DNA of 64,000 bases, from the NCBI RefSeq assembly GCF_029633865.1, contig NC_079221.1, positions 3,675,730 through 3,739,729 of the forward strand, given 5' to 3'. The stretch comes from Lampris incognitus (Eukaryota; Chordata; Actinopteri; Lampriformes; Lampridae). The translations under genes and the position numbers were made by a program. Positions 1-8,775 of this stretch are shown piece by piece. The notes beneath the pieces were generated by a model. That model had not been told where the DNA came from. It saw nothing but the letters and a program-made list of their open reading frames with translations, and ran no database searches. The first letter of the stretch is position 1, and every line of letters starts with the position of its first letter.

Positions 1-4
1 CCTT

Positions 5-812
5 TTATAAGCGCTGGCTTTGTGCCTTGGCTGCAGCAAACGCTGTCACCAGATCTACCAGGTCCAAAGATCTTCTGACCTCTTGTTCTATAGAGATTTG
101 AGCCAGCCCTGAAAGCCTTTCCTGGCTCATGTTGGGCCTCAGATAAGTCTTTACAAGCTTCAGGCTTGAGAAGCCTCTCTCACCAGATGCGACAGTGACA
201 GGAAGTGTTAACAGGAGCCGCAGGGCAATACTGAGATTCCCATAAAGATCTAGAAGGTCCTCCTTGTATATGTAGTCCAACATCTCTCTTGGGGAGGAGG
301 CACACTCATCAGGGTATGTGTGGTTAGCAGCCTTAATCTTCATCACCATCTCCTCTCCATCGATGTCATCCAGTTTTTTCCAGGTTCAGCACTGCTTTTC
401 AAGCCTTCCAGACGTCAATGCCCCTGTCACTTTTTTCTTCGGAGAAAATAAAACCATACAGGTTGTAAATTTCCCCCATCTTTGAGAACCTGATAGTGAC
501 GCTGTGAGGGCGGTCCCGATTGAAGAGGTCATCTGGTGCAGACAACGTTTCTTCTCTGCCCTCATATAGAAACTGCCTTGTTTTTCTTCTTGTTCTCTTT
601 TCAGGAAGCTTCATGTCAATCCCTAGACTCTCTGCAATTTCTCTTGCTTCTGTCTGGCAGGAAGCAAGCCCAGTGTCCCTGAACCCTGTAAGATAGTTTG
701 TGACTCCTCTAAGTTCCATTCTTAGTGTTTGGAGGGAAAGAGTGGGGCTTTGCAATATTTTGCTAGCGTGGTGATCTGGTACAAAACATTGTACCAGATC
801 ACCATGCATCAC
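5..812 (-). pseudogene. hAT transposase, C-terminal remnant
   Basis: Two open segments in different frames (399-812, then 5-349) form one degraded reading. The downstream part has LYGNLSIALRLLLTLPVTVA, SGERGFSSLKLVKTYLR and MSQERLSGLAQISIE, the hAT C-terminal dimerisation domain as found in ZMYM-like hAT proteins. The upstream part includes DTGLASCQTEAREIAESLGI and MGEIYNLYGF. A frameshift or short deletion lies between 349 and 399. The N-terminal zinc finger and catalytic core are not seen. Confidence 0.72.
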
Positions 813-1041
813 TACTGCCTTTATGCTTGACGGGATGTCACTTTACTTTATGACTTTGCAGTTGTCACTGCAAAATGCGCCAATATGCGTGGCCAACGGG
901 GTGGGGGGGGTGGCGGTCTGCCTTTCTGAGACGTTTAAGGGGGTTTATAGCTGTCATTGCAAAATATGCCAATATGTGTGGCCATCGGGGGCCCCTTTTC
1001 CCACGTATATTTTGGGGGGCCCAAGCAACTGCGTGGTTTGC
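813..1041. repeat. degenerate tandem repeat, no gene
   Basis: Two diverged copies of a unit of about 90 bp share the core 'tgcaaaat..gccaatatg.gtggcca.cggg' near 868-900 and 958-990, with G-rich linkers. No coding content is recognised. Confidence 0.45.
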
Positions 1042-1357
1042 CTATCCTGACGGGATGCCTATATGCAAACCAGAACAAACCCGTTGATTGCTGGCATGTC
1101 CCACTGTGTCTTTAGGGGTGTTTTCAGAGGTGTCACTGTTTTGATTCGGCTCTAGTGTTTTGAGCGGACTTCGACGACTGCATCTGAAGATCTGTCCTTC
1201 CTCCGTCCTCACAGTGAACGACCGTGGAGCTACTTCTTGAAGAACAGTGGCTTTCGTACTCCATCCATCCATCAGGATCCTCAAGCCTGACTGTATCATT
1301 ACCAGAGAGTGGTGGAAGCTGCTTGGCTGTCTTGTCGTAAAATGACTTCTGCTTCAT
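1042..1357 (-). pseudogene. Ty3/gypsy integrase C-terminal fragment
   Basis: Two overlapping frames give KQKSFYDKTAKQLPPLSGND, TVRLEDPDGW and then TKATVLQEVAPRSFTVRTEE with RRSPLKTLEPN. This is the typical end of a gypsy-type pol polyprotein after the integrase core. A frameshift lies around 1270-1300. It follows gag remnants directly, so most of pol has been deleted. Confidence 0.65.
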
Positions 1358-1472
1358 CTTTTGTTGCTGTAGCTTTTGTTCCAGTTTCGTTGTGACTCAA
1401 GTCCCGTTTATTTGCGGATGTGCCATCCATTTGTCTTCTCTCACAGCACTAATTTCTTTCTCAGGCTCATTT

Positions 1473-2340
1473 TCACAGTTCACTATGCCAACAAAAAAAT
1501 GTCTCACTTAGGTCAGTGTCCTCCACAGTGTTTACAGATTTTCCTTTATTCCCCTCTTTTCTTTTTAAGAAGTGCTGTTTAGCAAAATGATTCTTTCCCT
1601 GGCAATTACAGCATTGCTGACCAAAGGCTGGACACTGTCTTGGCTTGTGCTGTGAACCGCAGCGTTTGCAGCTGGACATCCCGTCGCCTGTCGGCTGTGC
1701 AGGCCGGGTCTGTGTGCGTCTCCTTCCTTGGCTTGAGACCGGACCGACAGCCGCGCAGTCCCTCATGGTCACTGGGACAGCTCACTCGCCTGGCAGACCT
1801 TAACAGCTCCGTCTAGCGTTAGCTCCGTTTCCCTCAGTAGCCTTTCTCTGACCTTTTTATCCTCCGCTCCATAAACCATCTGGTCCCGGATCACGGAGTC
1901 TTTCAGTGTAGCAGAGTCGCATGACTGTGCTTGTAGCTTCAGGTCAGTCAGAAAGCTACCAAAAGGCTCACGTTGTTGCTGCACACGTGAACATATCTCT
2001 CGTATGTTCAAGGCGCCGCGTTTTCGGTTTTTACCGATTTTCACCGAAAAATACCCAGATTTTTGAAAAGGAGCAGATCGGTTTACACCGACTTTCACCC
2101 GGATTTTATGCTTCCACGGATCCAAACGTTGATCCTGTTCGTGTGAGGTTATGTAACAGCGTCCTCTTGTGGCGAAATTCGGCATGCTGGATGGCTCTGA
2201 AAAATAAAAACCGACAACGCTGAGCCTTGCGTATGTTTCATTTTTCTTCGGACAGCAGTGAGCATCAAATTTATCAAACACTTTGTCGAGTTTCTCTTTG
2301 TCATCTTCATACACGACAGTGCGGTACACTTCAGTGGGCT
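1473..2340 (-). pseudogene. Ty3/gypsy gag remnant with zinc knuckles
   Basis: The capsid-like part reads VYEDDKEKLDKVFDKFDAHC and, after an inserted MITE, REPFGSFLTDLKLQAQSCD and KVRERLLRETELTLDGAVKV. The nucleocapsid part has two CCHC-like knuckles: CKRCGSQHKPRQC (one residue short) and CCNCQGKNHFAKQH (last Cys replaced by His). The reading stops abruptly near 2341, where LTR-like sequence begins, so the 5' end of gag is missing. The frame is also interrupted between the two parts. Confidence 0.68.
2009..2229. mobile_element. hAT-type MITE inserted in gag
   Basis: A 221-bp element with imperfect terminal inverted repeats of about 25 bp (CAAGGCGCCGCG at one end, CAAGGCTCAGCG at the other in reverse, both followed by a CGGTTTTTA block). 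It is flanked by a perfect 8-bp duplication CGTATGTT at 2001-2008 and 2230-2237. Eight-bp duplications and CA-starting TIRs are hAT hallmarks. It has no coding capacity. Confidence 0.8.
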
Positions 2341-2632
2341 TGTGGGCCTGCTATTGTTCGCAGCAGCGCTACCTTCCTAGCGTAACCTGTTTTTCTGGAC
2401 TTGCCTGTTAGTGATTTTAAGTTCCTGTTATAAGCTGTTGCCAAAGTATATGCCTTGAGCTCTTATTCTGAAGGCTGAAGAGAGAGCGGAAGTGCTGTAC
2501 GCAGTGTTGTTGCTGTGGAGTTCGGTTGGGAGAAGAAGCCAAATAATGTGGTCCTCGTGTGAAAGTGGAGCCTCCGTATTTGTTATTTTATAGTTTCATA
2601 CAGTAGGCGACATCTACACACCCTCGGTTACA
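2341..2632 (+). repeat. LTR-like segment upstream of a primer-binding site
   Basis: Begins TGTGGGCC and ends CGGTTACA, followed one base later by TGGTGGCACCGGTGGGAT (2634-2651), which resembles a tRNA-Leu primer-binding site. It is unlike the short LTRs just downstream except for the last eight bases. It may be the 5' LTR of a different, larger element that shares the leader sequence. The left boundary is inferred from the loss of gag similarity. Confidence 0.4.
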
Positions 2633-2633
2633 T

Positions 2634-2736
2634 TGGTGGCACCGGTGGGATCCGGAAGTGTGCGGATCCTCAGAAGTCTCTTCGGAGCGCGGGAATAACA
2701 AAGCGCGAGGGCGCGCTTCCGGGAGAGGGTGACGAC
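2634..2736 (+). repeat. leader sequence of compact LTR element, first copy
   Basis: Nearly identical to 2876-2977: primer-binding-like start, GGATCCGGAAGTGTGCGGAT, TCAGAAGTCTCTTCGGAGCG and GGGTGACGAC. It sits between the longer LTR-like segment and the first short LTR. The locus is therefore leader-LTR-leader-LTR, as expected after LTR recombination. Confidence 0.6.
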
Positions 2737-2791
2737 TGTAAACTACTAATAAGACACGTTAGCCCCTAGCTAGCTAACGGGTCTGACCCTC

Positions 2792-2845
2792 TAGCCGAGC
2801 GGTTAGTGATGTCGCCTTGTGGTGCAGTACACCCGTATCGAATCC
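2792..2845 (+). promoter_or_regulatory. tRNA-like internal pol III promoter in LTR 1
   Basis: A box TAGCCGAGCGG (2792-2802) fits TRGYNNARNNG fully. B box GTATCGAATCC (2835-2845) matches nine of eleven consensus positions. Spacing is tRNA-like. Transcription by pol III is inferred only. Confidence 0.5.
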
Positions 2846-2875
2846 CGCACCGGGCAAGAAAATAACCGGTTACAT

Positions 2876-2893
2876 TGGTGGCAGCGGTGGGAT
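2876..2893 (+). promoter_or_regulatory. primer-binding site, tRNA-Leu type
   Basis: TGGTGGCAGCGGTGGGAT is one base after the CA end of LTR 1. Its complement, ending ACCA, agrees with the remembered 3' end of vertebrate tRNA-Leu(AAG). The position is canonical for minus-strand priming of an LTR retroelement. Confidence 0.6.
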
Positions 2894-3032
2894 CCGGAAG
2901 TGTGCGGATCCTCAGAAGTCTCTTCGGAGCGCGGGAATAACAAAGCGCGAGGGCGCGCTTCCGGGGAGGGTGACGACTGTAAACTACTAATAAGACACGT
3001 TAGTCCCTAGCTAGCTAACGGGTCTGACCCTT

Positions 3033-3087
3033 TAGCGGAGCGGTTAGTGATGTCGCCTTGCGGCGCAGAACACCCCGTATCGAATCC
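3033..3087 (+). promoter_or_regulatory. tRNA-like internal pol III promoter in LTR 2
   Basis: A box TAGCGGAGCGG (3033-3043) and B box GTATCGAATCC (3077-3087), at the same places as in LTR 1. One substitution in the A box keeps the consensus. Confidence 0.5.
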
Positions 3088-3116
3088 CGCACCGGGCAAG
3101 AAAATAACCGGCTACA

Positions 3117-3780
3117 CCAGCATCCGGCATGGTTTCCAGTCCCGAGGTACGCTGCTGCTTGAAGGTCCGCCATTTGCTGTCGACATTCCCGGTAAGTTCC
3201 AAACTCTCCGGTGGTTTTAAGGAATCCGTGTCACAATTTACACCTCGCTGTAGTTTCACTCCTGGTACTAGCTTGGTCTAGTCAGAAAGGCAGGAACCGA
3301 GGAGGCCTCTTGGATGAGAGGCGAAACGTCTTCACGGATATATACCAAGTCCCGTTGCACTTGTATTCAACTCCTTTGGATACTCCTGGTACCATGTTTT
3401 GTTTGTTGTTTTAAAACGAATGGACCGATACCTTTTCCAAATTCACGCCGAAGCTTCTATTTGTCCCACATGCCAGACTCCGTGTTCGTACGTCCCGACC
3501 TCTGACCTCAGTACGTCACTAGCCTGCCACGTAACATCTAGGATTCTGGGTAACGCAGTTCCTAACAAAGGCATAACAACACATGGGTGTCAGTAAAGTG
3601 ACGGTTTTGAATATGTATCACAGAAATGTGATTAGCACAGTGTAAACAGACCACGTAGAGGTTTTGTTTTGTTCTTCTGCACGGGATTAGAGGTTCTGAC
3701 CCAATGCGATATATGACGAGAAGTTAGATAAACCCACGATAACAGTGTATTTTGCGCGCCATTTTTAACCCACGCGATTG
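3117..3780. other. intergenic, dispersed-repeat fragment
   Basis: No gene recognised. The stretch 3300-3400 (ggatgagaggcgaaacgtct) looks like a common fish dispersed-repeat tail. The rest shows nothing I can name. Confidence 0.4.
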
Positions 3781-4092
3781 CAGAGGTGGGAAGTAACGAA
3801 GTACTGTACTTAAGTAGATTTTTCAGGTCTCTACTTTTCTTGAGTATTTATTTTTCTGACAACTTTTTACTTTTACTCCCTACATTCTAACACAAATGTC
3901 TGTACTTTCTACTCCTTACATTTTCAAAACAGGCTCGTTACTTCAGTTGTAACGCGTTTGAGGGGAATTATTATTACTAACGTTATAACCCTGTAGACTC
4001 CTAAGTCAGTCTCTAGACGCTTAGCGGAGAGGAACTCGGATAGTCTCGCGATACCAGACAGACGTGATGTTATTTGAAGTTAGAATGGTTAA

Positions 4093-4175
4093 GGTAGCGA
4101 ATTCGGGGGGGGGGGGGGCAGCCATAGGAACTGCCGCAGCCAGGACGCGAACCCGTATAGAAGACCGCTTGCCCG
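4093..4175 (-). repeat. partial tRNA-like module, family B
   Basis: On the minus strand it contains GGGTTCGCGTCC (B-box-like), GCTGCGGCAGTTCC and a C-run before GAATTCGCTAC. It is an inverted relative of 4370-4432. The A-box half is missing. Confidence 0.5.
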
Positions 4176-4327
4176 GTGTCGGTCGGGGGCACAAGTCCTG
4201 ATCGAGGCTCAACCCGCGGGATGGTGAGACCGTAAGGCCATCGGAAGCGCGTGCGCCCAGAGGCGTGAAGGAGCTGATATGCTTAAACGCGGGGACGGGC
4301 TTGCCGAAGGAGCGGGGTAGTGTAACG

Positions 4328-4432
4328 TGCATGGATAAGTCGGACCCTTTAGTCGAGCGGTCAGCGGTGCGGGAGATACGGGTTCGCGTCCCGGCTGCGG
4401 CAGTTCCTGTGGTTCCCCCCGAATTCGCTACA
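4328..4432 (+). repeat. tRNA-like LTR-type module, family B, copy 1
   Basis: Begins TGCATGGATAAG and ends GAATTCGCTACA. A box TAGTCGAGCGG (4350-4360) fits the consensus. B box GGTTCGCGTCC (4381-4391) matches ten of eleven positions. It is related to the 2737-3116 LTRs by the block GGACCCTTTAG.CGAGCGGT and the TACA end. Confidence 0.55.
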
Positions 4433-4507
4433 ATAGTAAAGCTGAATGATTCGGGGAAAAGGGACTATATCGGTGTTGTCGCGTGTTTTATTCTTTTTAA
4501 TTCATAT

Positions 4508-4650
4508 TGTAGCGAATTCGGGGGGCAGTCTGGGAGACCGTTGCCCCGGCCGGGACGCGGGCTCCCCCGCTCCGCAAGCGTCAACGTTAACCAGTCGACT
4601 AAAGGGTCCGACCCGTTAGTCAAGGACCAACGTGTCTACTTATCCATGCA
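4508..4650 (-). repeat. tRNA-like LTR-type module, family B, copy 2
   Basis: Minus-strand sequence begins TGCATGGATAAGTAGACACG, then CTAACGGGTCGGACCCTTTA, and ends GAATTCGCTACA. The AGACACGTT...CTAACGGGTC block aligns with the family A LTR (AAGACACGTTAG...CTAACGGGTC). It faces copy 1 across a 75-bp spacer, forming a foldback. Confidence 0.55.
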
Positions 4651-5488
4651 CGTTTCACTATTTTCAGGGGATAGGCCTACATTAAAGGACCTACTTCTCT
4701 GGCTCATATTCACGGTGCCTTGATGGAAGTCGTGGACGTTTGAATTCATAAAACGATATTTTCTCCAAGGACTGTTTCCGGGCTAGACTTTTCAAATTAA
4801 TCTGTGCCCTCAGCTAAATTGAAACACAGTGAAAATGTAACTCTGACTAAAAATAAAGGCGGCATGTGAAATGGCCGAGCCTGCACTTTTTACTTCTATA
4901 CTTTGAGTTCAGAGCCTGTAGCTACTTCTTACTTTCAACTTGAGTAACGAAGTTGAGTCAGTACTTCTACTCTTACCAGAGTCTATTTTTACACAAGTAT
5001 CTGGACTTCTCCTTGAGTAAAGGACGTGTGTACCTTTGCCTCCTCGTCGTGTCTGGCAGTTCTCTGGGCCTCGGTGCAGAATGATAAACGAGTCTCTGCA
5101 GAACTTTTTCTCTGTGAATCTCCGATGCAGGGGGGCCACGAGCGTCTCCCCTGCTTTCGACGTGTTGCTTTAGTTGCGAAATCGTGACGATGATCCCAAA
5201 ACGGTGAAACAATTAATCAAACGGTCAATTAGTGTCGCTAATTTTCATCCCTTGTGTGAAATGATGTGATAAATGTAATAACCTAGGTATGCTGTAATTA
5301 AATGCAAGGGATACATATTCCGCAGGGGATGCAAAATGTGGCCTATCAGTGGTTTATAACAAAAACAATCTCTGAAGGCTACGAGACAAACCTGAGCCAG
5401 CGTACGACCGAGAAGACAGTAAGTAGTAATAATAATAATAATAATACTAATACTAATAATAATAATAATAGAAGAGAAGTGTCAGGAT

Positions 5489-6505
5489 CAGGCGCGCCGG
5501 AATCAGTTCAGAAGTGTGTGTGTGTGTGGGGGGGGGTGTGTGCAGGGGTGTCAACAGAGTCTCGCACGTTTTCGTTAAATACATACGAATTTAATCAAAT
5601 ACATTTCGTAACTATATACGAAAATAACGTGTGGGGGTGAACTGTGTGGTGCTATAAGAGCGCACCGGAGCTGTATTCGCCTTTCAATACAAGAAAGCAC
5701 GTTATTGAAGACACGTGTGTTCGCCCATCTTTTTACAGGCTGATCTGCATATTTCCCACGAGGCTCGCTCGCGGGTGTTGCACAGAATTCCCCCCTCTCT
5801 GTTTTCACACCATTCTGCGCTGCAGCAGCTTCCCCTTCTTGGCCAAACAAGCCAGCAGTCTCCTTCTTGTCAGTAATTAGCTGCGCAGCTTCGCCCGCCT
5901 CTGTGTCCCGACGGCAACCCTCCCTCCCTCCACGCGCTCGGCGCTAGCACGAGCCGGTTTCGGTTCTGTGCTGGCGGTTTCAACGGTCTCAGCAGTCCCG
6001 GTCCCGGAGCTGCTGCTTCGGGGTTCTGGCTGCGCTGGTTCTCGACTTGGGGGGGGGGGGCAGGCTGCAGTGGAGTCGTGTGACGTTACTGTTAAATTTT
6101 AGGTTTGTTTATTTTACTTCCTCGTTCACTGGGCTCCTCTGACGTGTTGCGGAAGCACGTGTTCGCGATACGGACCGCTAGCAGGGCTGACGTCAGCTCA
6201 GCTAACGGACACGTGTTAGTGGTTGCTATGTAGGCTACAATGTATCCGACTTGTGTTGCGACGCCCCCTTGGTTTGGGTTAAAATGTGGATCTTCTTCCA
6301 GATCCCTGTCCGCGTGCTTCATTTGACCCCACTGCTGAGAGAGGAGGGGGACGGCTGAAGCGTCTTCTTACCGTAAGTGTTGCAATATAGGCGCATTAGC
6401 GGGGATACGGGAATTCCTGACTTTAAAAAAAATGTGGAAAGAGGTGAAAAGTGGGGGGGGGGCTAGCCCCCCGTCCCCCCCGCCTCCCCCATTCTGGCGC
6501 CCCTG
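5489..6505. mobile_element. non-autonomous hAT element
   Basis: Ends CAGGCGCGCCGGAATCA (5489) and, inverted, CAGGGGCGCCAGAATGGG (6505). It is flanked by an 8-bp duplication differing at one base (GTCAGGAT at 5481-5488, GTCAGAAT at 6506-6513). Subterminal sequence (GTGCTATAAGAGCGCACCGG, GAAGACACGTGT) is shared with the element at 22742-23599 in reverse. No transposase frame is seen. A G-run and poly-purine tracts near 6050 and 6450 are internal. Confidence 0.72.
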
Positions 6506-7792
6506 GTCAGAATTCATACGACGTCTTCTTTTATCCAGAGTTCGTGGCAGCAGACACGTCATGGCCTTACTCACATCTGTTTTGCAAGCTTGCGCTTTTG
6601 ACAGCAGATCCCATCCGCGTCCAATGTCGTGCACACAATGTGGACTGCGAGGCAACATGATTGGGATTTCTAACACACGGCACGGTAAAGCACAAGCCGC
6701 CCACTTGCTGGTTTCCCAGACATGGGCGGTTCTTTGAGAATAAGAGTAAAGCAAACATAACCACCCCCAAGTTGTGTTATGGTTTTATTGCTTACACAGC
6801 TTCAGAACAAACCTATGCGCTATTATGTAATCACACTCCCATTTGCTAATATAATTTGCTTCTTAATAATTAAAAAAAACACATTTACATAATTATACAT
6901 GTATATATTACACCTGGCTATATTACAACATATTATTCAACGTCGACGTCGGTTGTCCATGAAAGGAGTGGAGGGGATTTTGTTAATGTTTCGGTTGCAT
7001 CTTCTCGAAGCTGCTGATTGTTTTATAGGCACAATACCACAACGTTTCCGTGGCCTTTTTAATGTGCTAGTGTTGTGTTTTTCATTGGTTTTGAATTTTA
7101 CACCCCCGCCCCCCCCCCCAAAAAAGAAAAGAAAAGTGCATCCAAAAGGAAACGAACAAAATAATGGACATCATGTGACGGACGGTATGTTGTAACGTGC
7201 TACTTTCCAGCTAAATGAGAAGTGCAAAGTAGTAAGTCTACTTATAGTAGAAGGTCACGTGTAGTGCCTTGTACAAATGCCTGCATCACACTTGCTTGTC
7301 CGAGGCCTAGCTCCGGGGATGACATGCAACAGTCAGTCAACACTCGCAAACAAACATGCACGTTAGCTTATCCGCCCACACAAGCAGATGTGGTGTCTCG
7401 TCTCGCTCGCAGCAACAGTAAGTGTGTGTGTCAACGATTGCAGCGCTAATGCACAAAGTTTAAGGATGAGAACTACAGTATACTTCATATATTGCAGTGC
7501 AATAGTCCTAAACCCCTGAGTCACAGTTCAGAGAAGACGGGCAAACAGCAGAGGATGAGCAATTTGTTCTCGCACCTGCATCACACTGCTGTCATCATAT
7601 CGCTTAGCACTGAGAACGGTGCTCATTTGGCGCGGCACCAAAAATAACTTTATTCGACTTATTCTGCCAAGCAGTCGCCGGTCAGCCGGAGAGACGTCTG
7701 TGTGAGCGTGCTGATAAAATGCCGCTACGACAGTCATCACAGCGTCGTGACACAGATATAAGAACACTTTAACGTGTGCCCATGAAGGATAT
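6506..7792. other. 3' flank/UTR region of kcnh7
   Basis: No gene recognised. Contains a C-run followed by a purine stretch (7105-7135). Probably includes the kcnh7 3' UTR at its right end. Confidence 0.4.
7649..7654 (-). promoter_or_regulatory. possible kcnh7 polyadenylation signal
   Basis: AATAAA on the minus strand about 140 nt after the stop codon. The hexamer is the only support, and a longer 3' UTR is quite possible for an ERG gene. Confidence 0.3.
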
Positions 7793-8110
7793 CTATGGCC
7801 TTGGAAATCCTGGGTCTGAGGCAGGTCTGTGGAGCCCCGTGGTGCCGAGGTTGGAGTCGGATGGGGGAGAGGAAGATGAGGATGAGGAAGAGATTTGAGC
7901 AGGAAGAAGGATCACTTCAGAATGCTGATGCCTTATGATCTGCTGCTGCTGCTGCTGCTGTTGTTGTCTTTGACGCTTTTGCCGTGGCTGCGTGTGTCTT
8001 TGTGCGAGTATTGCTGTAAGGCTGTCTTCTATGGGTGCATTGGTGTGAGCCGAGTACGACGCAGACTCTTTGGATTCGTGACGGGTCCTCTCCGTCTTAT
8101 GGTTGGGACC
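7793..8110 (-). CDS. kcnh7: kcnh7 last coding exon with polyQ and polyS
   Basis: Starts GPNHKTERTRHESKES after a cag acceptor and ends at a TAG stop. The C-terminus NLGTTGLHRPASDPGFPRP matches the conserved ERG3 ending. Between these lies a run of nine glutamines, encoded by two CAA and seven CAG codons, and a run of eight serines. Neither is expected in mammalian KCNH7. They suggest local expansion in a disordered tail and possible length polymorphism. The preceding QRHTQPRQKRQR is basic. Confidence 0.88.
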   Translation of the reverse strand, partial: GPNHKTERTRHESKESASYSAHTNAPIEDSLTAILAQRHTQPRQKRQRQQQQQQQQQIIRHQHSEVILLPAQISSSSSSSSPPSDSNLGTTGLHRPASDPGFPRP

Positions 8111-8775
8111 CTGAAAACAGATGCAGTAGATACACACATATACGGATAAGCAGCTGCCTGCTTATAATTTTTAAAAAAAAGTTCATTTGGGCCACGTTGA
8201 TCAATGCAATAACCGTGTCCCTATGAATAATTCTAATAATTGCAACAGTTCTAGGGCGCTATCAGCAGCCGTCCTCATGATCTGAATCAGATGCTGATGT
8301 GACGTATGCTGCCGGGTGGTTGTTTGTCCACTGAAACTTAAAAGAAACCGCAAATTAGCTATTGTAGACCACCGTTGCAAAAGGAAACATCGCTTAATGG
8401 CCCGGGGGAGAGGGTAATCAACGCAGAGGAGAAGGTTTCAACCGTGGATTCGGAAGCTGAGGAAATCCAGAAACAGAACCACTGGCAAAGCAGGCCTGCA
8501 AACAATTCCAAACCTGGAACGCTGTCCAAAAAGAAGCTGTGTGCACATTCCCACCTTAACATCCTGTGGCAAGTTGCACAAATAAGCGGCGCGCAGCACA
8601 CCGTGCATCACATCAGCACCTGTGGCGAATCCTGACAATGGCTCCTGATTGCAAGCCAAAGCTGTTTAGGGAAAACCAGTTGATACGGCTTTGTCTGCCT
8701 CTCTTCCAACATACACTGACTAGTTTACTGCATAACCTAATCTAACTGATACAGATGTGATTCATATTTTTTTTG
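8111..8775. other. intron, nothing recognised
   Basis: Open frames here (for example 8375-8635) overlap on both strands without conserved motifs. I treat it as unique intronic sequence. Confidence 0.5.

Larger units (their letters stand above)
2737..3116 (+). mobile_element. TRIM-like compact LTR retroelement with tRNA-like boxes in its LTRs
   Basis: A 380-bp unit made of a 138-bp repeat (2737-2874), a 103-bp middle (2875-2977) and a 139-bp repeat (2978-3116). Both repeats begin TGTAAACTAC and end with TACA. A primer-binding site starts one base after the first repeat. The middle ends with purine-rich GGGGAGGG close to the second repeat. There is no coding capacity. Each repeat contains a tRNA-like A box and B box at tRNA spacing. 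A solo copy of the repeat with a 4-bp target duplication lies at 19911-20045. Alternative: a tRNA-derived SINE dimer, but the TG/CA ends, primer site and duplication favour a terminal-repeat retrotransposon in miniature. Confidence 0.7.
3783..5045. repeat. split inverted dispersed repeat (MITE-like)
   Basis: The left part (3783-3955, starting agaggtgggaagtaacgaag) and right part (about 4895-5045, ending in gtgtacctttgcctcct) are A/T-rich, with repeated 'tactttt.ctactc' motifs of opposite sense. They look like the two ends of one hairpin-prone element interrupted by the tRNA-like cluster in the middle. Right-end boundary uncertain. Confidence 0.45.

Noticed and set aside
2783..3110. Functional tRNA genes
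   Set aside because: A and B boxes are present, but no full cloverleaf with paired acceptor and anticodon stems could be drawn, and the B box departs from consensus.
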